From Candidatus Methanoperedentaceae archaeon GB37 (GTDB lineage Archaea > Halobacteriota > Methanosarcinia > Methanosarcinales > EX4572-44): 64,000 nt of DNA. The translations under genes and the position numbers were made by a program. The stretch covers positions 772,258 through 836,257 of the forward strand of contig LR991653.1 of assembly GCA_905171695.1 (NCBI GenBank), in the 5' to 3' direction. Positions 45,888 to 59,030 of this stretch are shown here, in pieces. Every line of letters starts with the position of its first letter. The first letter of the stretch is position 1. Below the pieces are notes generated by a model. The model had not been told where the DNA came from. It saw nothing but the letters and a program-made list of their open reading frames with translations, and ran no database searches.

Positions 45888-46364
45888 ATGAACGAGGTTG
45901 TAGAATCTGAAGAGACCAGCATATTCGTGATCAAGACGACTGCCAACCAAGAACGATCGGTAGCGAGCCTCTTGGCACAGGTTGCAAGCAAGAACGGTCT
46001 GGACTTACGAGCCATTCTCGTGCCTGACGAGTTGAAAGGATACGTACTGGTGGAAGCTGCGGTCCCAGAGGTTGTCGATCAGGCCGTTCAGAACGTTCCT
46101 CACGCTCGCACGATGGTGCGTGGCCGATCGAGCTTTGCAGAGGTTGAACACTTTCTCACCCCAAAGCTCACCGTGACAGGCATCACAGAAGGATCCATCG
46201 TTGAGATCATCTCCGGCCCTTTCAAGGGCGAGAAGGCACGAGTGAAACGTGTGGACGAAGCCCATGAAGAGATAACTGTTGAGCTCTTCGAGTCAGTCGT
46301 TCCAATACCCATAACAGTACGGGGAGACAATGTTCGAGTTTTGAAGAAAGAAGAAACAGAGTAG
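45888..46364 (+). CDS. spt5: Transcription elongation factor Spt5 (archaeal NusG)
   Basis: 158 residues: an NGN domain (about 10-90, IFVIKTTANQERSVASLLA, LKGYVLVEAAVPEVVDQAV, VRGRSSFAEVEHFL) and a KOW domain (about 100-150, GSIVEIISGPFKGEKARVKRV). It closes over the RNA polymerase clamp with Spt4 and raises processivity. In archaea it normally precedes rpl11, as here (14 bp to the L11 start). An IS5-like element ends 57 bp upstream, so its promoter must lie in or close to the IS edge. Confidence 0.96.
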   Translation: MNEVVESEETSIFVIKTTANQERSVASLLAQVASKNGLDLRAILVPDELKGYVLVEAAVPEVVDQAVQNVPHARTMVRGRSSFAEVEHFLTPKLTVTGITEGSIVEIISGPFKGEKARVKRVDEAHEEITVELFESVVPIPITVRGDNVRVLKKEETE

Positions 46365-46378
46365 AGGTGAAAATAGTT

Positions 46379-46855
46379 ATGTCAAGCGTCGTAGAGGTAC
46401 TCGTCTCAGGCGGACGCGCAACTCCAGGACCCCCAGTTGGCCCAGCACTCGGCCCACTGGGAGTGAACATAAAAGCCGTGGTCGACGAGATAAACAAGGC
46501 AACTAACGCTTATGACGGGATGCAAGTGCCAGTCAAGATCGTGGTCGATGACGCAAAGAACTTCACGATAGAGGTTGGCACACCACCCACATCAGCATTG
46601 ATACTCTCAGAGCTCGGAGTTAGCAAAGGCGCTAGCCTCCCAGGAAGCGAAGTGGTCGGCGACGTGAAGATCGATCAACTCGTCAAAATCTCCGAAATGA
46701 AAAGAGAGAAACTGCTCTCATACACCACCCGAGACAGGGTGAAAGAGATAATCGGAACCTGCAAGACACTCGGAGTCACAGTTGAAGGAATGAGCCCTAA
46801 AGAAGCAGTGAAAGCCATCGACAGAGGCGAATTCGACAAGGCTCTTCAAGCGTAG
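46379..46855 (+). CDS. rpl11: 50S ribosomal protein L11
   Basis: 158 residues from ATG 46379, preceded by AGGTGA ten bases upstream; the in-frame ATG at 46367 is too close to that site. VEVLVSGGRATPGPPVGPALGPLGVN is the conserved RNA- and thiostrepton-binding N-terminus, and KREKLLSYTTRDRVKEIIGTCKTLGVTVEG the rRNA-binding C-terminus. The usual downstream genes rpl1, rpl10 and rpl12 are absent; instead transposase debris starts 70 bp later. Confidence 0.97.
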   Translation: MSSVVEVLVSGGRATPGPPVGPALGPLGVNIKAVVDEINKATNAYDGMQVPVKIVVDDAKNFTIEVGTPPTSALILSELGVSKGASLPGSEVVGDVKIDQLVKISEMKREKLLSYTTRDRVKEIIGTCKTLGVTVEGMSPKEAVKAIDRGEFDKALQA

Positions 46856-46924
46856 AGAAGGAAAGACGCTCTCCCACTGCTATATGCCAAGACTAACCAC
46901 GTGGGGGCGAAAACCAGAAAAAGA

Positions 46925-47186
46925 AGCTGCTAAGTGGCTTGACCCTCGAAGAACTGAAACGAAGAGACTCGAAAGAAGAAGGTTTGTGCAGAAGTATACC
47001 TGAGAAGGCTTTTCTTCATCAAAGAACTCTACAAAGGAGCAACTATCCCCGAAAAAGCTAAGGAAGTGGGAGTGAGTAAAATAATAGGTTACGTCTGGCT
47101 TGAAAGATGGAATAAACAGGGTATGAAAGGCTTAAAACCGAACTACGTAGGGGGAAGACCTTCAGAGTTAAGCGAAGAGAGAAATA
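46925..47186 (+). pseudogene. N-terminal remnant of an IS630-type transposase
   Basis: Helix-turn-helix segment spread over two frames: LLSGLTLEELKRRDSKE near 46930, then RRLFFIKELYKGATIPEKAK and VSKIIGYVWLERWNKQGMK, ending in GGRPSELSEERNK where the next element begins at 47187. The DDE part is gone. It differs from the IS630 at 39001. Confidence 0.65.
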
Positions 47187-47744
47187 AGGTCTCTTTCATC
47201 TGAATCCATAATAAGTTTAGATAAGCACTAAAACATATCCATATTTTTATCTCTAAATTCCAGTAAAGTGTAATTTAAAAATAACAAGGGAAACAATTCA
47301 AATCAAGAAATAAGTGTTAAAAATAGAAAAATTTAAAAACAAACTTATCTAATTAGTTTTCATGATTTCGAGAAGCGTGGTGGAGAGAATCAACAGTGGA
47401 GAGATGAAAGAAGATGAATTCTGGTTTGTAGCTTTAGAATTTGCTGAAATAAGAAGTAAAATAGAGTCTTTCTTCAAAGTGGCTAAGACAATCTTTGGTT
47501 TGAAGGACTTGCATCTCTATTACCGCAAATATGCGATTACAGAAATAAAAACGATCTTCTATGCTACACAATTGTTCTGTCAGTTCTGTTTGAAGAATAG
47601 AATAAATATGAAAAAATTTGTTGAGAGAATCAAGAGAAGAAAACTCTAATACTGATTACACTTTGCTGAAATTCTTTAATTTCTATGATGAACCGTCCCA
47701 GTGGTTATTTAATTTTATAGAGAAACTGGAAAAAAAGAGACCCT
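47187..47744 (+). mobile_element. Internally deleted DDE element (MITE-like), AGGGTCTCTTT ends
   Basis: 558 bp that keep both ends of the element seen at 58422-60149. The left end begins AAGGTCTCTTTC; the right end is AAAAAGAGACCCT. Subterminal CAG(T/C)AAAGTGTAAT repeats point inward at 47264 and 47660. The single frame (47362-47649) joins transposase residues 1-29 (VVERINSGEMKEDEFWFVAL) directly to the C-terminus (KIESFFKVAKTIFGLKDL), losing both Asp blocks. It sits inside the IS630 remnant on one side and a restriction-gene fragment on the other. A full copy could move it in trans. Confidence 0.75.
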
Positions 47745-48072
47745 ATGTATCTAAGTAACCAGTACCCTTGACCTCAACTACATACATATTCTCGCCATGT
47801 TTTACTATAAAATCTGGGTGATATCTATTGCCTATCCCGTACTCATGATAGTATGTTCTTTTGTTTCTGATCCAAAACTCAACGTCTTCAAAAATATCTA
47901 ATTGATAAGCTAGTTTAAATTCGTGGGAACTTTCAAACCAATTATATTCATAATAAGATCTTTTAAAACCACTAATCAAAATGCTTCTAAAATCATCCCT
48001 ATCTACATTAACATCTTCTTTTTTCTTTATATTCACCGTCTTGTCCGTTTTAGGATCTTTCTTAGTCGTCAT
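47745..48072 (-). pseudogene. C-terminal fragment of a restriction-enzyme-like protein
   Basis: About 109 residues with YHPDFIVKHGENMYVVEVKG, the Asp...Glu-x-Lys core of PD-(D/E)xK nucleases at the end of type III/Res-subunit-like enzymes. WFESSHEFKLAYQLDIFEDVEFWIRN before it fits their helical lead-in. The stop codon TAG is made by the junction with the neighbouring mobile element, so the true C-terminus is lost, as is the N-terminal helicase part. Confidence 0.6.
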
Positions 48073-48151
48073 TGTTGTTTCTGGGAAAATAGACTTTGAA
48101 GTATCTTTTTCCTTTTTATCTTTAGTATAAAATAATTTTGATTAGAACAAT

Positions 48152-48830
48152 AGGACGTGTCCACATAAAATTATAAATACGGGAAACTATTTTTTATTTA
48201 TGCTGAGGGCAAGGTGGGATTGTTGAAGAGTTGAGGGTGTTTGAGAGGAGTAAGGTGCCTTTTCTATGTTGAGATTCCTGGTGTTGCAACCTGTATTCAG
48301 ACGTCTTCTCTCGGGAAGGCTGCCAGAATTCTCTCTGGCTTCATCCGGTCTCCATAGACCTCTCTTTGGAAGAGGATGGTTGGAGAGAGATTGCCTCTTG
48401 CATCAGAGAAGATACTTGATAACATTGGACGAAAGAGTTGTTAAAGCAAGATAAAAAGGTGTACTATGTTTATTCTGCGGTAGATGTGGAAAGAAATGAG
48501 TTAATTCTGATTAGAGCTTATACAAACAGGAATTATCTTGTTACAAGATCTTTTCTCAAAGAAATGCTAAAATTCTGTGAGAACAAGCCAAAATTCATCG
48601 TTGATAAAGCTCCCTGGCTTATAGATGCACTGAAAACCCTGGATCTGGAATTTGAGCGATCAGTCCTTTCGGAAGAGAGAAGCCTGGTTGAATCAGTGTT
48701 CTCCTTGTTTCAGATTGAAAATCTGAAACTCGCATGAAATCCACCCAAAAGATTTAATGCAACACTAAAACAGAGAATAAAGATATTCTTCTGATCAATT
48801 AGCTCTTTTAATCCTGTTAAAAACTGGAAT
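48152..48830 (+). pseudogene. IS6-family transposase remnant, copy 1
   Basis: Left end GGACGTGTCCACATAA at 48153, shared with the two copies at 60.1-61.4 kb. The decayed transposase is in several frames: a start near 48199, an N-terminal part with SGRLPEFSLAS (frameshifted), then QDKKVYYVYSAVDVERNEL, NRNYLVTRSFLKEMLKFCENK and FIVDKAPWLIDALK, ending ERSLVESVFSLFQ. The right boundary is approximate. Confidence 0.7.
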
Positions 48831-48938
48831 TTATTCTGTATCTACACATAAACCGGGCCATCGCTGGAGAAGCATCCTCTATTTTTGATTTATAGTTGGT
48901 GTTTCATGCAACTCTCAGCGCCCTGACCACCAAACACT

Positions 48939-48964
48939 ACCGAAATCTTTATATGTGATTCGGT
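48939..48964 (+). promoter_or_regulatory. rRNA operon promoter with inverted repeat around the TATA box
   Basis: CGAAAT (BRE) and CTTTATAT (about 48947-48954) match strong archaeal rRNA promoters. ACCGAA (48939) and TTCGGT (48959) form a 6-bp inverted repeat across the TATA box. Initiation is expected near 48978, 220 bp before 16S. Confidence 0.75.
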
Positions 48965-48979
48965 GGATAGAAGATAATT

Positions 48980-49002
48980 CCCGAACGTGTTCGGGTGTTT
49001 TT
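48980..49002 (+). promoter_or_regulatory. Hairpin plus T-run at the start of the rRNA leader
   Basis: CCCGAAC-GT-GTTCGGG is a perfect 7-bp stem, followed by TGTTTTT. It lies at the expected transcription start and could be a leader hairpin, an attenuator-like stop or a protein-binding palindrome. Confidence 0.45.
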
Positions 49003-49198
49003 GCCATGGTGATGTGAAGATCGGCTTGTGCATTGCTGGCTTCTGCCAGTATGTGATAAGCTATCTATGCATGTACTGTGGCAAAGTTGTCTTGGTGGAG
49101 ACTGGAAAAGAGGATTTTCAGTCTGACGTTTGTTGTGGTAGTCTCCCTGCTCCGATCAATAATAAGATCTAAATAAAGTGTGCAACTTCCCAAGTACA
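49003..49198 (+). other. 16S rRNA leader
   Basis: Transcribed leader. It holds the 5' arm of the 16S processing stem (49131-49146) and no convincing gene. Confidence 0.6.
49131..49146 (+). ncRNA. 16S pre-rRNA processing stem, 5' arm
   Basis: TGTTGTGGTAGTCTCC pairs over its whole 16 bases (two G-U) with 50697-50712. Archaeal pre-16S is excised at a bulge-helix-bulge in this stem by the tRNA-splicing endonuclease. Confidence 0.8.
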
Positions 49199-50673
<1,475 letters not shown>

Positions 50674-50696
50674 AACGTGATTAAATAATCGGAATG

Positions 50697-50712
50697 GGGG
50701 ACTGCCACAACA
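50697..50712 (+). ncRNA. 16S pre-rRNA processing stem, 3' arm
   Basis: GGGGACTGCCACAACA, the partner of 49131-49146. Confidence 0.8.
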
Positions 50713-50771
50713 ATTTATTCACCATAAAAGTGAAATAGTGGTTTCGCGTGGGCCACGAGCCTACGTTGATT

Positions 50772-50844
50772 GGGCTCGTAGATCAGTTGGAAGATCGCTG
50801 CCTTTGCAAGGCAGAGGCCCTGGGTTCAAGTCCCAGCGAGTCCA
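50772..50844 (+). tRNA. tRNA-Ala(TGC)
   Basis: 73 nt. Acceptor arm GGGCTCG/CGAGTCC (one G-U), anticodon loop TTTGCAA with TGC at 50805-50807, T-arm CTGGG-TTCAAGT-CCCAG, discriminator A. CCA is not encoded. It stands in the 16S-23S spacer, its usual archaeal place. Confidence 0.97.
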
Positions 50845-50930
50845 GTACCGATGCACCTACCGGCCGCAATGACCGGTAGGGAAGGGTTGAAGATCTAAGT
50901 TCAAACTTGGATTTTATGATGCCGTGTATA

Positions 50931-50944
50931 CGTGTGATACTCTG
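50931..50944 (+). ncRNA. 23S pre-rRNA processing stem, 5' arm
   Basis: CGTGTGATACTCTG pairs with CAGAGTGTCACACG at 53962-53975 (14 pairs, one T-G), enclosing the 23S gene. Confidence 0.7.
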
Positions 50945-50989
50945 GACGCTTACTGGATGTAAGTGGAGCAGATGCCGGATCTGGTATAC

Positions 50990-53912
<2,923 letters not shown>

Positions 53913-53961
53913 TCCCATACCATCTTCCTTGGCTCTGTGAAGCTTGCATCCAGGCGAAATT

Positions 53962-53975
53962 CAGAGTGTCACACG
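53962..53975 (+). ncRNA. 23S pre-rRNA processing stem, 3' arm
   Basis: Partner of 50931-50944; it lies between the 23S end and 5S. Confidence 0.7.
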
Positions 53976-53990
53976 CTTATCGGCATAACT

Positions 53991-54120
53991 TGGTGCTGGC
54001 GGCCATAGTGGCCTGGAAACTCCTGTACCCATTCCGAACACAGCAGATAAGCAGGCCCACGTTCTGCACTGTACTGAGGTGCGCGAGCCCTTGGGAACTG
54101 CAGATCGCTGCCAAACACCA
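53991..54120 (+). rRNA. 5S ribosomal RNA
   Basis: About 130 nt. TGGTG at the start pairs with CACCA at the end. Internal CCCATTCCGAACACAG is the loop B/C signature of 5S. It closes the operon 16S-tRNA-23S-5S. No strong T-run terminator follows in the next 70 bp. Confidence 0.95.
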
Positions 54121-54190
54121 CTTATCATAGTTAAGTCCAATCGCTGACTACGGGAGCCAAAAGAAAATATTTATAAAAAATTAAAACTAT

Positions 54191-54656
54191 TTGGTAATTA
54201 TAGCAGAATATTATTTTGATATTGAAACATATTCGCATAAGGAAAAGCCAGATCCAGATACGGATAGAATTATAACAATCCAATTTCAAAGAATTGATCT
54301 AAGAACTGGAGAACCTAGAGGCGGGTTAATAATCTTAAAAGAATGGGAATCTTCGGAAAAAGAAATTGTAACACAATTTTTTAACCAATTCTTTAGGGAT
54401 GGATTAAATGTCTGGAATTTTGTTCCTGTTGGTTTCAATCTTAATTTTGAATGGGAGTTTTTAATCTCAAAGTTTGAAAAATATCTCGGCAAAAAAACTC
54501 GCCAGTAAAGATTTGCACTATAAGATTCCCCATCTTGACATAAAACCAATCATTGTTTTATTAAATGATGGGAATTTTGTTGGAGCAAGTTTAGATAAGT
54601 TTACTAATAAGCCTCATAATGGAAAATTCCAATATTCCCAAATAATTAGGCACTAG
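54191..54656 (+). pseudogene. Fragment of a 3'-5' exonuclease-like (RNase H fold) protein, frameshifted
   Basis: It begins VIIAEYYFDIETYSHKEKPD, an Asp-x-Glu exonuclease I motif, with FVPVGFNLNFEWEFLISKFE as the exonuclease II-like Asn/Phe block. At a run of seven A (about 54490) the frame is lost; removing one A gives GKKLASKDLHYKIPHLDIKP and on to SQIIRH. It ends near 54654, about 50 bp before IS copy B. The DNA is very AT-rich and unlike the housekeeping genes. Confidence 0.55.
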
Positions 54657-54707
54657 AAAAATAAACTCTCCCCATAAACTCTCTTTTTCCAGGAAAAAGC
54701 AAGTATT

Positions 54708-56152
54708 GTATTACGGAAAAATATTTATATTATAATGCCTAATTGACCATTATGAGCTTCATCAGATACAAGAAGTTCGGGAACAAAGAATATGCTTACG
54801 AGGTAACATCTTACTGGGATCCTGAAAAGAAGAAGCCGAGGCAGAAAACAAAGTATCTGGGAGTTGTTGTTGACAAGGAGAAGAAAATATTCAAGAAAAA
54901 GAGTAGAGAGAGGAGAGAGAAGTTAATTCTAGATTTTGGTGATACTTATTTCCTCAACCAGTTCATTAATAGAGTAACATTCTTTGAGAACCTTAAAAAA
55001 GAGATGTTTCTTGCACTCATCTTCTACCGATTGTGTTATCCATCTGCAATGAGGTATGCAAGGATGTGGTATGAGGGCAACATAGTCAGGAAGTTCTTTG
55101 ATGTTGATATAAGTTCACAAAGAATAAGTGAGTTTCTTGAGGAGATTGGTGATGAAAGCATCCAGAGGGAATTCTTCAAAGAATACATCAGACAGATAAC
55201 ACCCTCAGAAGGAATAGTAATTGATACAACTGCTCTTCCAAACCAGATAAATATTCCAAGATCATCATGGGGATGGCATAACGAGGAAATAGACAAACAA
55301 ATCAAGTTGTTGCTTGTTATTGACAGGAGTACATCACTTCCTTTGTTTTTCAGGTATATTGCAGGTAATATTGTTGATGTGTCAACCCTCAAGGCAACTG
55401 TGGAGGAGTTAAAGAAGTATGGTGTATCAAGATACTTTCTCATTCTTGATGCAGGATTCTTCTCTGAAGAGAATATAAAGGAGCTTTACAATGAGGAAAT
55501 ACAGTTCCTGATAAGATTGCCGGCTTTAAGGAAGCTGTACAAGAGGCCTATTCTTGAGGAATCCAGAGAGTTAGAGAGTTACAGGAATGCTGTAAGGTAT
55601 GGAAGAAGAGTACTGTTTGTAAAGCAAAGAGAAGTTGAGTTATTTGGTAAAAGAGTCTATGCTTATGTTGTACTTGATCCTGAAAGAAAGGGAAGAGAGA
55701 TAAGAAGAACTCTGCTTAAGGTAATGGATGAGATTGAAGAGGATGAAGAAGAGGAGATGGAATACATTTTGATGAAGAAAGGGATAATGATTCTCATTTC
55801 CTCTTCTGAACCGGATAGAGAGAATGTAATATCTTTGTATTACACAAGACAGATTGCAGAAAAGCTGTTTGGCTTTCCAAAGGATGATCTGAACCTGCTT
55901 CCTCTGAGAGTGCATAAGGAAGAGACGCTGAGGGGCTACCTGTTTCTGCAGTTCGCTTCACTTGTTGTTTATTCACTGCTGAAGAGAGAATTAGGGAGAG
56001 ATTACACTGTGGAGGAGGTTCTACTCACCTTAAGGAATCTGAAGTGTAAGGTGTATGAGGATGAGATTATAGTTCAGGAATTAACCAAGCAGCAAAGGAA
56101 GATTTTTGAGAAGTTTAGTATCATGGTGCCTAAAAGTATGGGGATTTAGGAA
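54708..56152 (+). mobile_element. IS1634-like insertion sequence, copy B
   Basis: About 1445 bp. Left border GTATTACGG, right border GGGGATTTAGGAA, both shared with copy A. It differs by one A in the leader and a few substitutions. The right border falls into the end of another DDE element (AAAGTGTAATCAG). Confidence 0.8.
54743..56149 (+). CDS. DDE transposase, IS1634/IS4-like (copy B)
   Basis: 468 residues, intact, the same as copy A apart from Gly13, Arg58 and Ala90 or nearby positions. It has the same GIVIDTTALPNQ and LILDAGFF motifs. It is in plus orientation, so the pair forms inverted repeats around 45-54.7 kb. Confidence 0.85.
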   Translation: MTIMSFIRYKKFGNKEYAYEVTSYWDPEKKKPRQKTKYLGVVVDKEKKIFKKKSRERREKLILDFGDTYFLNQFINRVTFFENLKKEMFLALIFYRLCYPSAMRYARMWYEGNIVRKFFDVDISSQRISEFLEEIGDESIQREFFKEYIRQITPSEGIVIDTTALPNQINIPRSSWGWHNEEIDKQIKLLLVIDRSTSLPLFFRYIAGNIVDVSTLKATVEELKKYGVSRYFLILDAGFFSEENIKELYNEEIQFLIRLPALRKLYKRPILEESRELESYRNAVRYGRRVLFVKQREVELFGKRVYAYVVLDPERKGREIRRTLLKVMDEIEEDEEEEMEYILMKKGIMILISSSEPDRENVISLYYTRQIAEKLFGFPKDDLNLLPLRVHKEETLRGYLFLQFASLVVYSLLKRELGRDYTVEEVLLTLRNLKCKVYEDEIIVQELTKQQRKIFEKFSIMVPKSMGI

Positions 56153-57295
56153 TTTAGGAAAGTGTAATCAGTATTAGAGTTTTTTCTCTTGATTCTTTCA
56201 ATAAATCTTTCCATGTTTATTCTATTCTTCAAGTAGAACTGACAGAACAATTGTGTAGCATAGGAGATCGTTTTTATTTCTGTAATCGCATGTTTGCGGT
56301 AATAGAGATGCGAGTCTTTCAAACTAAATATTGCCTTATGCTATTTTGAAGAAAGATTCTATTCTGCTTCTTGTTTCAGTGAATTTTTCGTATTTGTTAA
56401 TCCCTTCCACTGTTTGTTTTATTGCGTAACTGAAATCTTTAAGTAAGCTTGATAGATTCTTGTTGTATTTGCTGTCAAGCCAGAATAGGTTTGCTGGATG
56501 ATTTTCAATTCTCTTTTTAAGCTTTTTTACATCTATGTTACTTTTCACTTTTATTAGAGGAATTGTTCTGCAGTTAAGAGGTAACAGAATATTATTGTAG
56601 GCTAAGAATCCAGCATCAGCCATGATAACCTTTATTTTCCCATTTTGAGTTTCCAGATTTGATATTACTATCTCTTCCCAGATTTCCTTCTTTGGTTCGT
56701 TCTTCAACAACCGAGAAATTCGTGAGATTTATCAGAGTGTGCAGACAATATAGCCGACTTCAGAACCTCTAAGAGAATCATGGCAGAATTCTGCATCAAA
56801 AAATCCATCCTTTATCATCTTTTTCCCTTTCCTCAGCCTGTTTAAATCCACTGTTACAACTGTGGTCTCCAGTCCATAGATCTCGTCTGCTTTTTCTTTA
56901 ACATTCCTTTTTATTATATTGTCTATCCTTACTTTTGTCCTGTGTGATTTCTTCCTGAAATCTTCGTAATCTGAGAATGATTTAAGCACCTTTAAGCTTT
57001 AAAATCTCTCTCAACTCCCTGTGGTCTCTCAGAAATGCGTAAAAGAGAATCGAAGAGAACCCAAAGAAGAACCTCATAATCTCAACAATATAATATTCCA
57101 TTGATGTAGTCGTCATACTTCTCTTTCATCTTGAACATCCCTCTTGCTCTCTCCACAACAACCTCAGTAAACTCTAAAGCTACAAACCAAAATTCATCTT
57201 CTTCCATCTCTCCACTGCTGATCCTCTCCACCACACTTCTCAAAATCATGAAAACTAATTAAATAAGTCTGTTTTTAAATTTTTCCATTTTTAAT
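56153..57295 (-). mobile_element. Truncated DDE element of the AGGGTCTCTTT family
   Basis: Minus-strand copy with its outer ends cut off by IS1634 copy B (left) and IS5 copy B (right). Transposase pieces: C-terminal 56336-56710 (KVIMADAGFLAYNNI holds an Asp, TETRSRIESFFKIA the Glu), central 56732-56989 (VTVDLNRLRKGKKMI, first Asp region), N-terminal near 57030-57250. Several frameshifts; inactive. Confidence 0.7.
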
Positions 57296-58305
57296 GCTGT
57301 GTTGAATAACTTTTAAGTTTCCTTCCTGTTATTTCTCATTTGCAGGAGGGATGATTGGATTGCAGAGTAAGAGAAATTGGAAGGAATATAATGAAAAACT
57401 TGTGCGGAGGGGAGAACTCTATATCTCATTGGATTTCCTTGAGAACTGGGATGAAGAATTAAATAGGATGAATGAGGGGAAGGTTGGCAGACCTTTCAGG
57501 TTTCCTCGAACCTTTATGTGTTTTCTAGCTTTCTTGCATGTAGCTTTCCTTCCATTAAGACAAATGGAAGGATTTTTGAGGAAATTATCAGAATATATAC
57601 CTGAGTTAAAGGTAGCTGATTATTCCACTGTTTGTAAGAGGTTGAGGAAACTAGACTTTGAACTCTCTAGTAATCTTGGAGAAGATCTTGTAGTTGCAAT
57701 AGATTCGTCTGGTATGAAGATAACGAATAGAGGAGAGTGGATCAGAGATAAATGGAAAGACGAGAAAGGGTTGGATTAAGGTTCATATTGCTATAGACGT
57801 TAAAACAAGGAAACTCTTAGCCTTAAAGATAACAGATGAAAGAACAGGTGATGGAAAGATGTTAAAACCTCTGGTAAAGCAAATTAAAGGAAGAGGTGGA
57901 GAGATAAGTAGGGTATATGGTGATGGAGGTTATGATAGCAGAGAGAATTTCAATTATCTTGCTGAAAATAATGTAGAACCAGTGATCAAGATAAGAAGTA
58001 ACTCTTCAACAAAGTCAAGAGGCTCTCCATCCAGAGCTAAGAGAGTAAGAGAACCCAAAAGAGTTAGGTCATGAAAGATGGAAAGATAAATACAGGTATG
58101 GCTGCAGATGGACAACAGAGAGTTTCTTCTCTGGTGTTAAAAGAGTATTTGGAGAGACATGCAGAGCAAGATCTACAGAAGCTTTATTTCAAGAAGTAAA
58201 GATGAAATTCATCTTCTACAACATGCTCATAAGTGTTTAAGCCTACATTCTCAGAGAAACAATTACCTGAAGATATACCCCATCCAGCCAATTGTTCAAC
58301 ACAGC
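57296..58305 (+). mobile_element. IS5-like insertion sequence, copy B
   Basis: 1010 bp between GCTGTGTTGAA and TTCAACACAGC ends. Transposase frames 57351-57779, 57859-58074 and about 58070-58240, with both frame changes (AAAGGG near 57765, CCCAAAAG near 58055) at the same bases as copy A. Inverted relative to copy A. Confidence 0.88.
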
Positions 58306-58421
58306 ACCCTCCGCACAAGTTTTTCATTATATTCCTTCCAATTTCTCTTACTCTGCATCCCAATCATCCCTCCTGTAAATGAGAAATACAGGAAGGAAAC
58401 TTAAGAGTTATTCAACACAGC
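58306..58421 (-). mobile_element. 116-bp IS5-like end fragment, inverted
   Basis: The first ~116 bp of the IS5-like element (its left end and first codons) repeated in opposite orientation right after copy B, ending TTCAACACAGC at 58421. Copy B plus this fragment share three element ends in a row. Confidence 0.8.
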
Positions 58422-59030
58422 ACCCTTTCCTAAGCCTGTTTAAATCCACTGTTACAACTGTGGTCTCCAGTCCATAGATCTCGTCTGCTTCTTCTTTAAC
58501 ATTCCTTTTTATTATATTGTCTATCCTTACTTTTGTCCTGTGTGATTTCTTCCTGAAATCTTCTCAATCTTAGAATGATTTAAGCACCTTTAAGCTTTAA
58601 AAAGTCTTTCAACTCCCTGTGGTCTCTCAGAAATGCGTAAAAGAGAATCGGAGAGAACCCAAAGAAGAACCTCATAATCTCAACAATATAATATTCTATG
58701 ATATAGTCGTCACACTCGTCACACGTCTCTTTCGTCTTGAACATCCCTCTTGCTCTCTCCACAACAACCTCAGCAAACTCTAAAGCTACAAACCAAAATT
58801 CATCTTCTTCCATCTCTCCACTGCTGATCCTCTCCACCACACTTCTCAAAATCATGAAAACTAATTAGATAAGTCTGTTTTTAAATTTTTCTATTTTTAA
58901 CACTTAATTCTTGATTTAAGGAGTTTCCCTTGTTATTTTTGAATCACACTTTGCTGGAAATTAGAGATAAAAATATGGAGATGTTTTAGCGCTTATCTAA
59001 ACTTATTATGGATTCAGATGAAAGAGACCC
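58422..59030 (-). mobile_element. AGGGTCTCTTT-family DDE element, 5' half
   Basis: Minus-strand N-terminal half (58580-58855, SVVERISSGEMEEDEFWFVAL) with its true outer end AGGGTCTCTTTC at 59030. The inner part is cut at 58422 by the IS5 fragment. The subterminal CACTTTGCTGG motif lies near 58948. Confidence 0.7.

Noticed and set aside
47745..48072. Active restriction-modification or defence island
   Set aside because: Only the C-terminal ~109 residues remain, with no methylase or helicase part nearby.
48987..49172. 61-codon Cys-rich frame in the 16S leader
   Set aside because: It overlaps the 5' arm of the 16S processing stem, has no ribosome site that fits, and lies in transcribed rRNA leader; chance frame.
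54121..54190. Intrinsic terminator after 5S
   Set aside because: The stretch has runs of A rather than T on the transcribed strand and no clear stem.
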